A DNA stretch of 64,000 bases from Albimonas sp963977235 (GTDB taxonomy: Bacteria; Pseudomonadota; Alphaproteobacteria; Rhodobacterales; Rhodobacteraceae). Below the pieces are notes generated by a model. The model did no database searches, was not told the DNA's origin, and was given only the letters and a program-made list of their open reading frames with translations. Position numbers and translations under genes: made by a program. This document shows positions 49,785 through 57,580 of this stretch, piece after piece. The first letter of the stretch is position 1; every line of letters begins with the position of its first letter. The stretch lies in the NCBI RefSeq assembly GCF_963977235.1, contig NZ_CAXBOD010000018.1, forward strand, positions 1 through 64,000, in the 5' to 3' direction.

Positions 49785-50262
49785 GATCACTCGCTGTCTC
49801 TGCCCGCGCCGGAAACCCCGGCGGTCAAGCGTCAATGAATATATTCGATGCGTCCGGGGGTGAACAGAGGCGGTCGGGACGCATCCTCGAATTGCATGAG
49901 TGGCGTCCGAAGACGGCGGGATATTGGCGACCCAGCGGCGCCGAGGCGGTATTCGCCCGGCAGGGCGAGAGGTTAGGCGAAGTCCCGGGCCGCGCGGCGG
50001 GGCGGGGCGCGACCGGGCGCCGGCGGGGCGCGCCGCCTGGGCGCGCTGGCCGGGCCCGGTGGAGGGCGGGTCGGGGCGCGGGAACGGCCGCGCGGCGCAG
50101 CATCCAAATGCCGCGCATTTTGGGGGAAGACGCGGCGCCCCCGGCTATGGCAAACGTGGCGCCCCGATGACGATCGCTGACGTACGCGCGCGGATCGGGT
50201 CGGGCGACCGGGCCATGCGGGCCGGCCTCGCCGCGGCCTCTCGCGCAACGGAGGACCGGCGG
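49785..50262. other. Divergent sqrR-hemA control region
   Basis: An AT-rich stretch at 49832-49850 carries the GAATATATTC palindrome. ATTCGATGCGTCC (from 49842) has an imperfect inverted partner GGACGCATCCTCGAAT at about 49877-49892. The rest is very GC-rich. One in-frame ATG for hemA at 50167 lacks a ribosome site. Confidence 0.55.
49837..49846. promoter_or_regulatory. GAATATATTC palindrome upstream of sqrR
   Basis: A ten-base AT-rich dyad sits 53 bases before the sqrR start. SqrR/BigR proteins bind AT-rich sites containing ATTC and GAAT halves, and are usually autoregulated. The site could also act on hemA. Confidence 0.45.
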
Positions 50263-51492
50263 ATGGACTACGAGGCGTTTTTCCGCGGCGAGCTGGACGA
50301 CCTTCGCGCGGAAGGCAACTATCGCGTCTTTGCGAACCTTGAACGGCACGTGGGCGAGTTCCCGCGCGCCACGCGCCGGCGCGAGGGCGCGGCGGCCAAC
50401 GACGACCGCCACGACGTGACCGTGTGGTGCTCGAACGACTATCTCGGCATGGGCCAGCACCCGGCGGTGCGCGCGGCCATGGTCGAGGCGATCGAGACCT
50501 GCGGCGCGGGCGCGGGCGGCACCCGCAACATCTCGGGCACCAACGTGCATCATGTCGAACTGGAGCGCGAGCTCGCCGACCTGCACGGCAAGGAGGCCTC
50601 GCTGATCTTCACCTCGGGCTACGTCTCGAACTGGGCGAGCCTGGGCACGCTGGGGGCGCGGCTGCCGGGCTGCGTGATCGTGTCGGACGCGCTCAACCAC
50701 GCCTCGATGATCGAGGGGATGCGCCACTCGCGCGCCGAGCGGAAGATCTGGAAGCACAACGACGTCGAGGACCTGGCGCGCAAGCTCTCCGAGATCGAGC
50801 CGGGGCGGCCGAAGGTGGTGGCCTTCGAGAGCGTCTATTCTATGGACGGGGACATCGCGCCGATCCGGGAGATCTGCGACGTCGCCGAGGAATACGGCGC
50901 GATGACCTACCTCGACGAGGTGCACGCGGTCGGGCTCTACGGCCCGCGCGGCGGCGGGGTGGCCGAGCGCGAGGGGCTGATGGACCGGGTGACCCTGATC
51001 GAGGGCACGCTGGGCAAGGCGTTCGGGGTGATGGGCGGCTACATCGCCGGCTCTGCCGCGATGTGCGACTGGGTGCGCAGCTTCGCCTCGGGCTTCATCT
51101 TCACCACGGCGCTGCCGCCGGCGGTGGCGGCGGGGGCCTGCGCCTCGATCCGGCATCTCAAGGCGAGCGACGCCGAGCGGCTGGCCCAGCGGCGCAACGT
51201 GGCGCTGCTGCGGGCGCGGCTGGACCAGCTGGGGATCCCGCACATGCCCAATCCCTCGCACATCGTGCCGGTGATGGTGAAGGACCCGGTGAAGTGCAAG
51301 ATGCTCTCGGACATCCTGCTGGACGACTACGGCATCTACGTGCAGCCGATCAACTATCCCACGGTGCCCAAGGGGACCGAGCGGCTGCGCTTCACGCCCT
51401 CGCCCCTGCACACGCACACCGAGATCGAGAAGCTCGCCCAGGCGCTGCATGCGCTGTGGAGCCAGTGCGCGCTGGCCCGCGCGGCGGCCTGA
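50263..51492 (+). CDS. hemA: 5-aminolevulinate synthase (C4 pathway)
   Basis: The 409-residue PLP enzyme condenses glycine and succinyl-CoA to 5-aminolevulinate, the first step of tetrapyrrole synthesis in alphaproteobacteria. Signatures are VWCSNDYLGMGQHP, GAGAGGTRNISGTN, YLDEVHAVGLYGPRG and the Lys252 site GTLGKAFGVMGGYIAGS. The C-terminal region holds GIYVQPINYPTVPKGTERLR. The start at 50263 gives the family N-terminus (MDYEAFF) and has GGAGG eight bases upstream. An upstream in-frame ATG would add 32 residues. It lies divergent to the SqrR-like repressor. Confidence 0.96.
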   Translation: MDYEAFFRGELDDLRAEGNYRVFANLERHVGEFPRATRRREGAAANDDRHDVTVWCSNDYLGMGQHPAVRAAMVEAIETCGAGAGGTRNISGTNVHHVELERELADLHGKEASLIFTSGYVSNWASLGTLGARLPGCVIVSDALNHASMIEGMRHSRAERKIWKHNDVEDLARKLSEIEPGRPKVVAFESVYSMDGDIAPIREICDVAEEYGAMTYLDEVHAVGLYGPRGGGVAEREGLMDRVTLIEGTLGKAFGVMGGYIAGSAAMCDWVRSFASGFIFTTALPPAVAAGACASIRHLKASDAERLAQRRNVALLRARLDQLGIPHMPNPSHIVPVMVKDPVKCKMLSDILLDDYGIYVQPINYPTVPKGTERLRFTPSPLHTHTEIEKLAQALHALWSQCALARAAA

Positions 51493-51528
51493 CGGCCGGG
51501 CGAGCGGGGTCGCCGGGCGCCGGCGATC

Positions 51529-51578
51529 CTTGGCGCGCCGGAGGGCGGGGGCACTTGGCGCGCCGGAGGGCGTGGGCA
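51529..51578. repeat. 25-bp tandem duplication after hemA
   Basis: CTTGGCGCGCCGGAGGGCG followed by a short G-rich tail ending GGGCA occurs twice in tandem (51529-51553 and 51554-51578), with one difference. It is a recent local duplication in the hemA-cytochrome gap. Confidence 0.75.
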
Positions 51579-51689
51579 GGAGAGTTCAAGCCTCGGCGCG
51601 CAGGGTCGCGACCGGGGCGTTCGACCGCGGAAAGCGGCGGATGCGGCGGGGCAGGATGCGCCGTCGCGAGACAGCCAGGGAGGCAGGGC

Positions 51690-52118
51690 ATGAAACGGGT
51701 CGCGACGTGGGCCGCCATCGGGACGGTTTTCGGGATCATCGGGCTGGGCGCCGCGGCGCCGGCGCTGGCCGGCGACGCGGCGGCGGGGGAGAAGATGTTC
51801 GCCCGCTGCAAGGCCTGCCACGCGATCTCGAACGGCGATGAGGTGATCCAGAAGGGCGGCCGGACGGGGCCTGACCTTTACGGCGTGATCGGGCGCAAGG
51901 CGGGGAGCGTGGACGGCTTCCGCTATGGCGCGGACCTGACGGCGGCGGGCGAGAAGGGCCTGGCCTGGACCGAGGCCGAGATCGCCGAGTATGTGGTCGA
52001 TCCGCGGGCGTTCCTGCAGGCGTATCTCGACGACCCGTCGGCGAAGTCCTCGATGACCTTCAAGCTGCGCAAGGGCGGCGAGGATGTGGCGGCCTACCTG
52101 GCGTCCGTCTCGCCGTAA
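51690..52118 (+). CDS. Class I c-type cytochrome (cytochrome c2/c552-like)
   Basis: The 142-residue periplasmic protein has a signal peptide (ATWAAIGTVFGIIGLGAAAPALA, cut before GDAAAG). The heme site is CKACH at 40-44 and the axial Met is probably Met122 in SSMTFKL. The RTGPDLYGVIGRKAG stretch is that of mitochondrial-type cytochromes c. It would carry electrons between the bc1 complex and terminal oxidases or a reaction centre. A good ribosome site (AGGGAGG) precedes the ATG. It follows hemA on the same strand after about 200 bases with a tandem duplication. Confidence 0.93.
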   Translation: MKRVATWAAIGTVFGIIGLGAAAPALAGDAAAGEKMFARCKACHAISNGDEVIQKGGRTGPDLYGVIGRKAGSVDGFRYGADLTAAGEKGLAWTEAEIAEYVVDPRAFLQAYLDDPSAKSSMTFKLRKGGEDVAAYLASVSP

Positions 52119-52136
52119 GGATCGACGCGCGGGGGC

Positions 52137-52227
52137 GTATCGGACCTCGGCGCCCTGCGGGCGCCGTCGGCCCGCCCGCCCCCGGCTGCGCCGGGATCCC
52201 CCTGCCGCCCGGCGCCGCCGTTGCGCG
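52137..52227 (+). repeat. Dispersed intergenic repeat of about 92 bp, copy 1
   Basis: It begins GTATCGGACCTCG and ends CCGCCGTTGCGCG. The other copy, 56551-56643, matches with only a few substitutions and two extra bases. Each contains a hairpin (GGCGCCCTGCGGGCGCC here) and a CGGGATCCCCCTG block. Both copies are intergenic and on the same strand. Confidence 0.8.
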
Positions 52228-52308
52228 GAAACCGGGCGCGGAGCGGTTCATGCACGGGCGGCGCGGGGCGAGGTCTCGTGCGGGGCTGTCGTCTGCGCGG
52301 GGGGCGGG

Positions 52309-52833
52309 TCAGTCGGCGGGGGCTTGGTCGGTCGGGCGCCAGACGCCCGCGTCGAGGTCGCGGCGCCAGCCGGCGTCGGTCATCGCGTCCGACAGGGCGA
52401 AGATCGGGGCGATCTGCGTCTCCGGGCCCGGGCGACAGGTCAGCGAGGCCAGCAGGTCGTCGCCGCGCAGGACGTTCACGCCGGCCTCGAGTGGGGCGTC
52501 CGGCGTCAGGCGGTCAAAGGCGTGCCAGACTTCGTAGACATGGGCGCCGCTGTTGAAGGCGACGCTTTCCCACAGGCTGCGGCCGACGCCGTTCCAGGGG
52601 GTGACCGTGCCGTCCGACAGGGGCGCGCGCAGGGTCAGTTCGGGGGCGCCGGGCGGGCCGAAGGCGTAGGTGAAGGCGGGCTCGGAGGCGGGCGCGCCGG
52701 GATCGAGGCAGACCTCGAGCCGTCGGCGGTCGTCGACGGGACAGGAGACGAGGGTCTCGCCGACGCAGTCCGCGGCCGCGGACAGGGGGGCGACCAGCGG
52801 GGCCAGCGCCAGGAGGAGATGCGCCCGGGTCAT
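52309..52833 (-). CDS. Exported hypothetical protein with conserved-looking Cys residues
   Basis: The 174-residue protein is unrecognised. A signal peptide is clear (AHLLLALAPLVAPLSAAA, cut before DCVGE). The mature part has four Cys (DCVGETLVSCPVDD, RLEVCLD, SLTCRPG), which could form two disulfides in the periplasm. Its start overlaps the stop of the DUF1491 gene (ATGA), so it is the last gene of the lepB-rnc-era-DUF1491 unit. No function is proposed. Confidence 0.75.
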   Translation of the reverse strand: MTRAHLLLALAPLVAPLSAAADCVGETLVSCPVDDRRRLEVCLDPGAPASEPAFTYAFGPPGAPELTLRAPLSDGTVTPWNGVGRSLWESVAFNSGAHVYEVWHAFDRLTPDAPLEAGVNVLRGDDLLASLTCRPGPETQIAPIFALSDAMTDAGWRRDLDAGVWRPTDQAPAD

Positions 52834-53156
52834 TCGAGGCCCGGCTCGTCGAGCAGGGTGCGGCCGCGGGCGTCCTCGAGCTCGATCACCCACAGGTCGG
52901 GGTCGAAGCCGCGCTGGCGGGCGACGGCGGCGTCGACGTCGCGCTCGGGGCCTTCGGCCAGCACCATCCATTCGCGGCCCTCGAGGGTGGTGCGACGCTC
53001 ATAGGCGGTCGCGTTTCCGTCGAGGGTGGCGACCTTGACCAACACGGCGCCGGCGGTGTCGTCGCCGCGGTGGGTCACGTAGCAGGGGATCATCGCCATC
53101 TCGAGGCGCGTCCGGTAGGCGTGAACCCAGAACCCGGCTGTGAGCCGCGGGGTCAT
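52830..53156 (-). CDS. DUF1491 family protein
   Basis: The 108-residue protein matches the DUF1491 pattern: LTAGFWVHAYRTRLEMAMIPCYVTHRGD, AGAVLVKVATLDG, WMVLAEGPERDVDAAVARQRGFDPDLWVIELED. It is common in Rhodobacterales and other alphaproteobacteria, often just downstream of era. The function is unknown. It begins three bases after the era stop and overlaps the next gene by four bases. Confidence 0.85.
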   Translation of the reverse strand: MTPRLTAGFWVHAYRTRLEMAMIPCYVTHRGDDTAGAVLVKVATLDGNATAYERRTTLEGREWMVLAEGPERDVDAAVARQRGFDPDLWVIELEDARGRTLLDEPGLE

Positions 53157-53159
53157 CGC

Positions 53160-54209
53160 CTAGCGCCCCTTCCGGCCGTCGTAGTCGAGGCCCATCTGAT
53201 CGTAGCGCTCGCGCTCGTTCTCCCACTCGGGGCGGACCTTCACCTCGAGAAACAGGTGCACGTCGCGGTCGAGGAAGGTGCGCAGGTCGGCGCGGGCGGC
53301 CGAGCCGACGGCCTTGATCGTCTCGCCCTTCTTGCCCAGCACGATGCCGCGATGGCCCTCACGGCCCACGTAGACGATCTGGCGGATCACGGTGGAGCCG
53401 TCCTTGCGGTCCTCCCAGGCCTCGGTCTCGACGGTGAGCTGGTAGGGCAGCTCCTGGTGGAGGCGCTGGGTCAGCTTCTCGCGGGTGAATTCGGCGGCGA
53501 TGACGCGCAGCGGCAGGTCGGCGATCTGGTCCTCGGGGTAGTGCCAGGGGCCGACGGGGACCTCGGCGGCGAGCCAGCGCTTGAGGTCGGCGCAGCCCTG
53601 GCCCTTCTCGGCCGAGATCATGAAGGTGCGCGCGAAGTCGCGGCGGGCGTTGAGCGTCTCGGCCAGGGTCAGCAGCGCCTCGGGGCGGACCCGGTCGATC
53701 TTGTTGATCAGCAGGGCCACGGGGGCGCGGGGGGCGCGCTCGTCCAGCGCCTTGAGGATCTCCTCGACGCCCTCGGTCAGGCCGCGGTGGGCCTCGACCA
53801 GCAGGCAGATGACGTCGGCGTCGTCGGCGCCGGTCCAGGCGGCGGCGACCATGGCGCGGTCCAGCCGGCGGCGGGGGCGGAACAGGCCGGGCGTGTCGAT
53901 GAACACGATCTGCGAGGCGCCCTCCAGCGCCAGGCCCCGGATCCGGGTGCGGGTGGTCTGTACCTTGTGGGTGACGATCGAGACCTTGGCGCCGACCATG
54001 CGGTTGAGCAGCGTCGACTTGCCGGCGTTGGGCTCGCCGATCAGGGCGACGAAGCCGCAGCGGGTCGGGCCCTCATGCGGCGCGGTCCCGTCTTCGCGGA
54101 GCAGGGCCTCGGGAAGGTCGGGCGAGGGCTCGCCCCGAGGCTCGCCGGCGGGCGAGCCGGATAGATCGTGGGTCGGATCGTTGGAGGGGTCGTTCGACTC
54201 GGGGGTCAT
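53160..54209 (-). CDS. era: GTPase Era
   Basis: The 349-residue GTPase assists 30S subunit and 16S rRNA maturation. G1 is GEPNAGKS near residue 58, G3 is DTPGLF and G4 is NKID. The KH domain is in the C-terminal part (VGREGHRGIVLGKKGETIKAVGSAAR), and the end YDQMGLDYDGRKGR is usual. About 50 extra acidic, Pro/Ser-rich residues precede the G domain, longer than in most Era proteins. The start at 54209 overlaps the rnc stop, as expected for the rnc-era pair. Confidence 0.95.
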   Translation of the reverse strand: MTPESNDPSNDPTHDLSGSPAGEPRGEPSPDLPEALLREDGTAPHEGPTRCGFVALIGEPNAGKSTLLNRMVGAKVSIVTHKVQTTRTRIRGLALEGASQIVFIDTPGLFRPRRRLDRAMVAAAWTGADDADVICLLVEAHRGLTEGVEEILKALDERAPRAPVALLINKIDRVRPEALLTLAETLNARRDFARTFMISAEKGQGCADLKRWLAAEVPVGPWHYPEDQIADLPLRVIAAEFTREKLTQRLHQELPYQLTVETEAWEDRKDGSTVIRQIVYVGREGHRGIVLGKKGETIKAVGSAARADLRTFLDRDVHLFLEVKVRPEWENERERYDQMGLDYDGRKGR

Positions 54210-54901
54210 TCGCGGGATTCCAGAAGGGCGAGCAGGGCCTTGGCGGCTTCCTGCTGGGCGGCGCGCTTGGAGGAGGCGGCGCCCTCGGCCTCGGCGCCGT
54301 CGGCCATGCGGGCCGCGATGGTGAAGACAGGGGCGTGGTCGGGGCCAGAGCGGCCGCGTTCCACGTAGGCGGGCGGCGTCAGGCCGCGGGCCTGGGCCCA
54401 CTCCTGCACCGCGGTCTTGGCGTCGGCGCGGGTGCGCTCGGCCTTGGCGATCCGCTCGCCCCAGGCCGCGAGGATCGCGGTCCGGGCGTCGTCCATGCCG
54501 TTGTCGAGGTAGATGGCCGCGATCAGCGCCTCCATCGCGTCGCCCAGCACGGCGGGGCGGCGGCGTCCGCCGGCCAGCGTCTCGGAGCGGCCGAGCCGCA
54601 GCATGCCGCCGAGGTCCAGCGTCTCGGCCACCTCGGCGCAGGTCTCCTTGCGCACCAGCGCGTTGAAGCGGGGGGCGAGGCGGCCTTCGGGGGCGTCGGG
54701 GAAGGCCTCGAACACCGCCTGGGCGATGACCAGGCCCAGGACGCGGTCGCCCAGGAACTCCAGCCGCTGGTTGTCGGGGCGCACCGAGGACGACGCGGAC
54801 GGGTGGGTCAGCGCCTCCTCGAGGGTGATCGAGGCGTGCACGTTCACGCCCAGGCGCGCAGACAGGTCCGCGGCGTGGCGGGCGAGCTCTCGACGGCTCA
54901 C
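54206..54901 (-). CDS. rnc: Ribonuclease III
   Basis: The 231-residue double-strand-specific RNase has the catalytic signature NQRLEFLGDRVLGL and the second acidic motif VLGDAMEALIAAIYLD. A C-terminal dsRNA-binding domain follows (KTAVQEWAQARGLTPPAY, ASSKRAAQQEAAKALL). It processes rRNA precursors and structured mRNAs. It lies 28 bases downstream of lepB and overlaps era. Confidence 0.96.
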   Translation of the reverse strand: MSRRELARHAADLSARLGVNVHASITLEEALTHPSASSSVRPDNQRLEFLGDRVLGLVIAQAVFEAFPDAPEGRLAPRFNALVRKETCAEVAETLDLGGMLRLGRSETLAGGRRRPAVLGDAMEALIAAIYLDNGMDDARTAILAAWGERIAKAERTRADAKTAVQEWAQARGLTPPAYVERGRSGPDHAPVFTIAARMADGAEAEGAASSKRAAQQEAAKALLALLESRE

Positions 54902-54929
54902 CGTCCTGCCTCCGGCGCGGGGCGTGCGA

Positions 54930-55694
54930 TCAGTCGATCGAGACGAAGAAACGGTCGGCGCGCCAGTTCCAGACCTCCCAGAATTCGCCGCCGAAGCTGA
55001 GCGCGATCAGGTCGGCGCGGCCCACCAGGTTCTCGAAGGGCACCATGCCCACGGACTGGCGGCTGTCGTTGGAGTTGTCGCGGTTGTCGCCCATGAAGAA
55101 GTAGTGGCCCTCGGGGACGTTGAACGCGCGGGTGTTGTCGGTCAGCGGAGAGGAATTGTCGTCGGCGTTCAGCACGATGTGCTCGCGCCCGTTCGGCAGC
55201 GTCTCGATGAAGCGCTCCTTGAGGCACATCACCTCGCCGTCGATGCGGGGGTAGTCCTTGCACTGCAGGGAGTGGCCGCGGATCACCGGCTCGAGGAACT
55301 CGCCGTCGGGGCGCTGGGGGGCGGCCTCGCCGTTGATGTAGAGGATGCCGTCCTGGACGCGGATGGTGTCGCCGGGCAGGCCGATGAGGCGCTTGACGTA
55401 GTCTTCGTTCGAGCGGGGATGCTTGAACACGATGACGTCGCCGCGCTCGGGCTGGGAGGCGAAGATGCGCCCCGAGATCGGGGCGAGGCCGAAGGGGAAG
55501 GAGTGGGACGAGTATCCGTAGGCGTACTTCGAGACGAACAGGAAGTCGCCGATCAGAAGCGTCGACTTCATCGAGCCCGAGGGGATCCAGAACGGTTGGA
55601 ACAGCAGCGACCGGAACACGCCCGCGATCAGCAGCGCGTAGACGACGGTCTTGACCAGCTCCCAGAGGCCGTCCTTCTTCTGCGCTTTCGCCAT
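54930..55694 (-). CDS. lepB: Signal peptidase I
   Basis: The 254-residue membrane protease removes signal peptides from exported proteins. The N-terminal anchor is VVYALLIAGVFRSLLF. The nucleophile is Ser41 in IPSGSMKSTLLIGD and the general base Lys101 is in YVKRLIGLPGD. The last boxes are NGEAAPQ and GHYFFMGDNRDNSNDSR. The start at 55694 has CAGGA eight bases upstream; an ATG seven codons earlier is possible. It is first of lepB-rnc-era-DUF1491. Confidence 0.95.
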   Translation of the reverse strand: MAKAQKKDGLWELVKTVVYALLIAGVFRSLLFQPFWIPSGSMKSTLLIGDFLFVSKYAYGYSSHSFPFGLAPISGRIFASQPERGDVIVFKHPRSNEDYVKRLIGLPGDTIRVQDGILYINGEAAPQRPDGEFLEPVIRGHSLQCKDYPRIDGEVMCLKERFIETLPNGREHIVLNADDNSSPLTDNTRAFNVPEGHYFFMGDNRDNSNDSRQSVGMVPFENLVGRADLIALSFGGEFWEVWNWRADRFFVSID

Positions 55695-56001
55695 GCGCTT
55701 CGTCCTGCCCACCATGCCTTCGACGTCCGTCCGATGCCCGGGACCCGTCGGAAGGGCCGGTCAGGACCGGCGCCGGCGGGGCGCGCCGTTGTCGCCGTGG
55801 GATCGGGCCAAGTCAAGGCGACGAAACGGGGAGGCCAGGGCGTGGGCGAGAGGCGCCTCGGACACACGCCTCGGGGGGACCGCGCGGGGAGGCGGGCGCG
55901 TGCGGGAGGAAGGGGTTCGGGCATGGTGCGGCGATAGGGGCGCGCGGCGATAGGGGGCGCGCGGCGGGTCGGGGCGATGGCCGGGGCGGGCGGGGGAGCG
56001 C
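55695..56001. other. Gap between lepB and acpS
   Basis: No gene was recognised. GGCGATAGGGGCGCGC is repeated in tandem at about 55930-55965, a third partial unit following. The remainder is GC-rich. A promoter for the lepB operon is expected here. Confidence 0.5.
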
Positions 56002-56433
56002 TCAGCCGCGGGCGGGGTAGGCCAGGGGCGGGTGATCGGGGGGCAGGGCCTCGATCACCACGAAGGCCTGGGCGTAGGGCATGTCGTCGGTCATGGTCAC
56101 GTGGATGCGGCCCTCCCACCCCGTCGGGACCAGGGACAGGAACCGCTCCCTCGCGCCGCCCAGCAGGACCATCGTGGGCTGGCCCGAGGGCAGGTTCGCC
56201 ACGCCCATCTCGCGCCAGGCGACGCCCATCCGCAGGCCGGTGCCCAGCGCCTTCGAGCAGGCCTCCTTGGCCGCCCAGCGCTTGGCGTAGGAGGCGGCGC
56301 GCTCCTTTCGGCGTTCGGAGCGGGCCTGCTCGACCTCGGTGAAGACGCGCTGCACGAAGCGGTCGCCGAAACGGTCGAGGGTCTTCTGGATGCGCCGGAT
56401 GTCGGCGAGGTCGGATCCGAGACCGATGATCAT
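56002..56433 (-). CDS. acpS: Holo-[acyl-carrier-protein] synthase
   Basis: The 143-residue enzyme transfers 4'-phosphopantetheine from CoA to acyl carrier protein. The metal-binding Asp is in GLGSDLADIRRI and the Glu in RWAAKEACSKALGTG. HVTMTDDMPYAQAFVVIE is the last conserved stretch. The start at 56433 gives MIIGLGSDL, the canonical N-terminus. It lies upstream of lepB, the usual Rhodobacterales order, though 300 bases separate them here. Confidence 0.95.
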   Translation of the reverse strand: MIIGLGSDLADIRRIQKTLDRFGDRFVQRVFTEVEQARSERRKERAASYAKRWAAKEACSKALGTGLRMGVAWREMGVANLPSGQPTMVLLGGARERFLSLVPTGWEGRIHVTMTDDMPYAQAFVVIEALPPDHPPLAYPARG

Positions 56434-56550
56434 CTCAAGAGCTCCGGCAGGGGGGAGGGCGGCGAGCGCGGTCCCGAACGGGAGCGGCAGGGTGGCAGGC
56501 GGGGGCGGTGGGGGCAAGCCGTGGGGCGGCGGCGGCGGGCGCGCGGGGAC

Positions 56551-56643
56551 GTATCGGACCTCGCCGCCCTTCGGGCGCCGTCGGCCCGCCCGCCCCCGGC
56601 TGGCGCCGGGATCCCCCTGTCCGCCCGGCGCCGCCGTTGCGCG
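56551..56643 (+). repeat. Dispersed intergenic repeat of about 92 bp, copy 2
   Basis: This copy aligns to 52137-52227 over its whole length. It lies between acpS and the DUF533 gene. Differences: CCTTC for CCTGC in the hairpin loop, and two single-base insertions. Confidence 0.8.
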
Positions 56644-56667
56644 TGACAGGGGGCGTCGGGCGGGGGG

Positions 56668-57462
56668 TCAGACCAGGGGCGCGTCGGTCATCCGGTGCAG
56701 GCGGACAACCACTTCTCGATCGAGGCGCAGGGCGGCGGCGAGGTCGCGGAAGTAGGCGCGCTCGGCCTCGGTGTCGATGTCGACCGCCAGCAGGGCGCCG
56801 AGGTAGACCTCGATCGCGGCCTCGGGGCGGGAGACGCCGCGGCCGATCTCCTGGAGGTCGACGGGACGGCGGACGGCCTCGCGCACCGCCTCGCGCTCGT
56901 CGGGGGTGGCCTCGCCCTCGGTCATCTGGCCGAGGATGGCGTCGAGCTCCTGCTCGTCCACGTGGCCGTCGACCTGGGCCGCGCCGATCATCGCCTGCAG
57001 GACCAGCTTCTCGGTGCGCGGATCGGTGAGGGCCTTGAGCTCCTCGGCGTCGGGCTCGGCAGAGACGTTGGGGTCGCCGGGCGCGGCGCCGGCCTGGTGC
57101 TCGCGCCAGGCTTTCAGGGCGACCGTGCCCAGCACGGCCATCGCGCCGCCCTTGGCGGCGCCGCCGAGGCCCCCGCCCAGGAGGCCGCCGGCGAGCGCGC
57201 CGAGGCCGCCGATCTTGGCGCCGCTCATGCCGCCGACCTGCTCGGTGCTCAGGAAGTTGCGCGCGAGGTCCATCAGGCCGCCGGAGCCGCCACCGGTTCC
57301 GCCGGCGCCGGCGCCGGAGCCCGAGGCGCCCAGCAGCGACGTGAGGATGTTGTCGGCGCCGCCGCCCGCCTCGGTCTTGCCGACCCCGGCGCGCAGGCGA
57401 TCGTGGGACTGACCCGACAGGCCCTTCTGCAGCAGGCCGCCGATGATGTTGCCGAAGCTCAT
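56668..57462 (-). CDS. DUF533 / TerB-like protein
   Basis: The 264-residue protein has a Gly/Ala-rich N-terminal half, including GAKIGGLGALAGGLLGGGLGG, then a helical TerB-like domain with paired acidic residues (MIGAAQVDGHVDEQELDAIL; YLGALLAVDIDTEAERAYFRDLA). DUF533 (YebE-like) proteins are inner-membrane-associated and of unknown function. The D-x-D-x-x-x-x-E pattern resembles the metal site of TerB. The Gly-rich part could insert in a membrane. It lies alone on the minus strand, between two intergenic gaps. Confidence 0.85.
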   Translation of the reverse strand: MSFGNIIGGLLQKGLSGQSHDRLRAGVGKTEAGGGADNILTSLLGASGSGAGAGGTGGGSGGLMDLARNFLSTEQVGGMSGAKIGGLGALAGGLLGGGLGGAAKGGAMAVLGTVALKAWREHQAGAAPGDPNVSAEPDAEELKALTDPRTEKLVLQAMIGAAQVDGHVDEQELDAILGQMTEGEATPDEREAVREAVRRPVDLQEIGRGVSRPEAAIEVYLGALLAVDIDTEAERAYFRDLAAALRLDREVVVRLHRMTDAPLV

Positions 57463-57580
57463 GCCGTTCCTTTCGCCAAGCGTGACCGGGCGCGCGTGGA
57501 TTTCGCCCCTGCCTGCTAGGTAGGCGTTCGGCGGCGGGTTCCAAGCGCGACGCGTCCCGCGGGACCGGCGAAGGCGGCGT

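Noticed and set aside
52309..52833. RecO gene expected after era
   Set aside because: The protein is exported and Cys-rich with no OB fold or zinc finger pattern of RecO. It is left as hypothetical.
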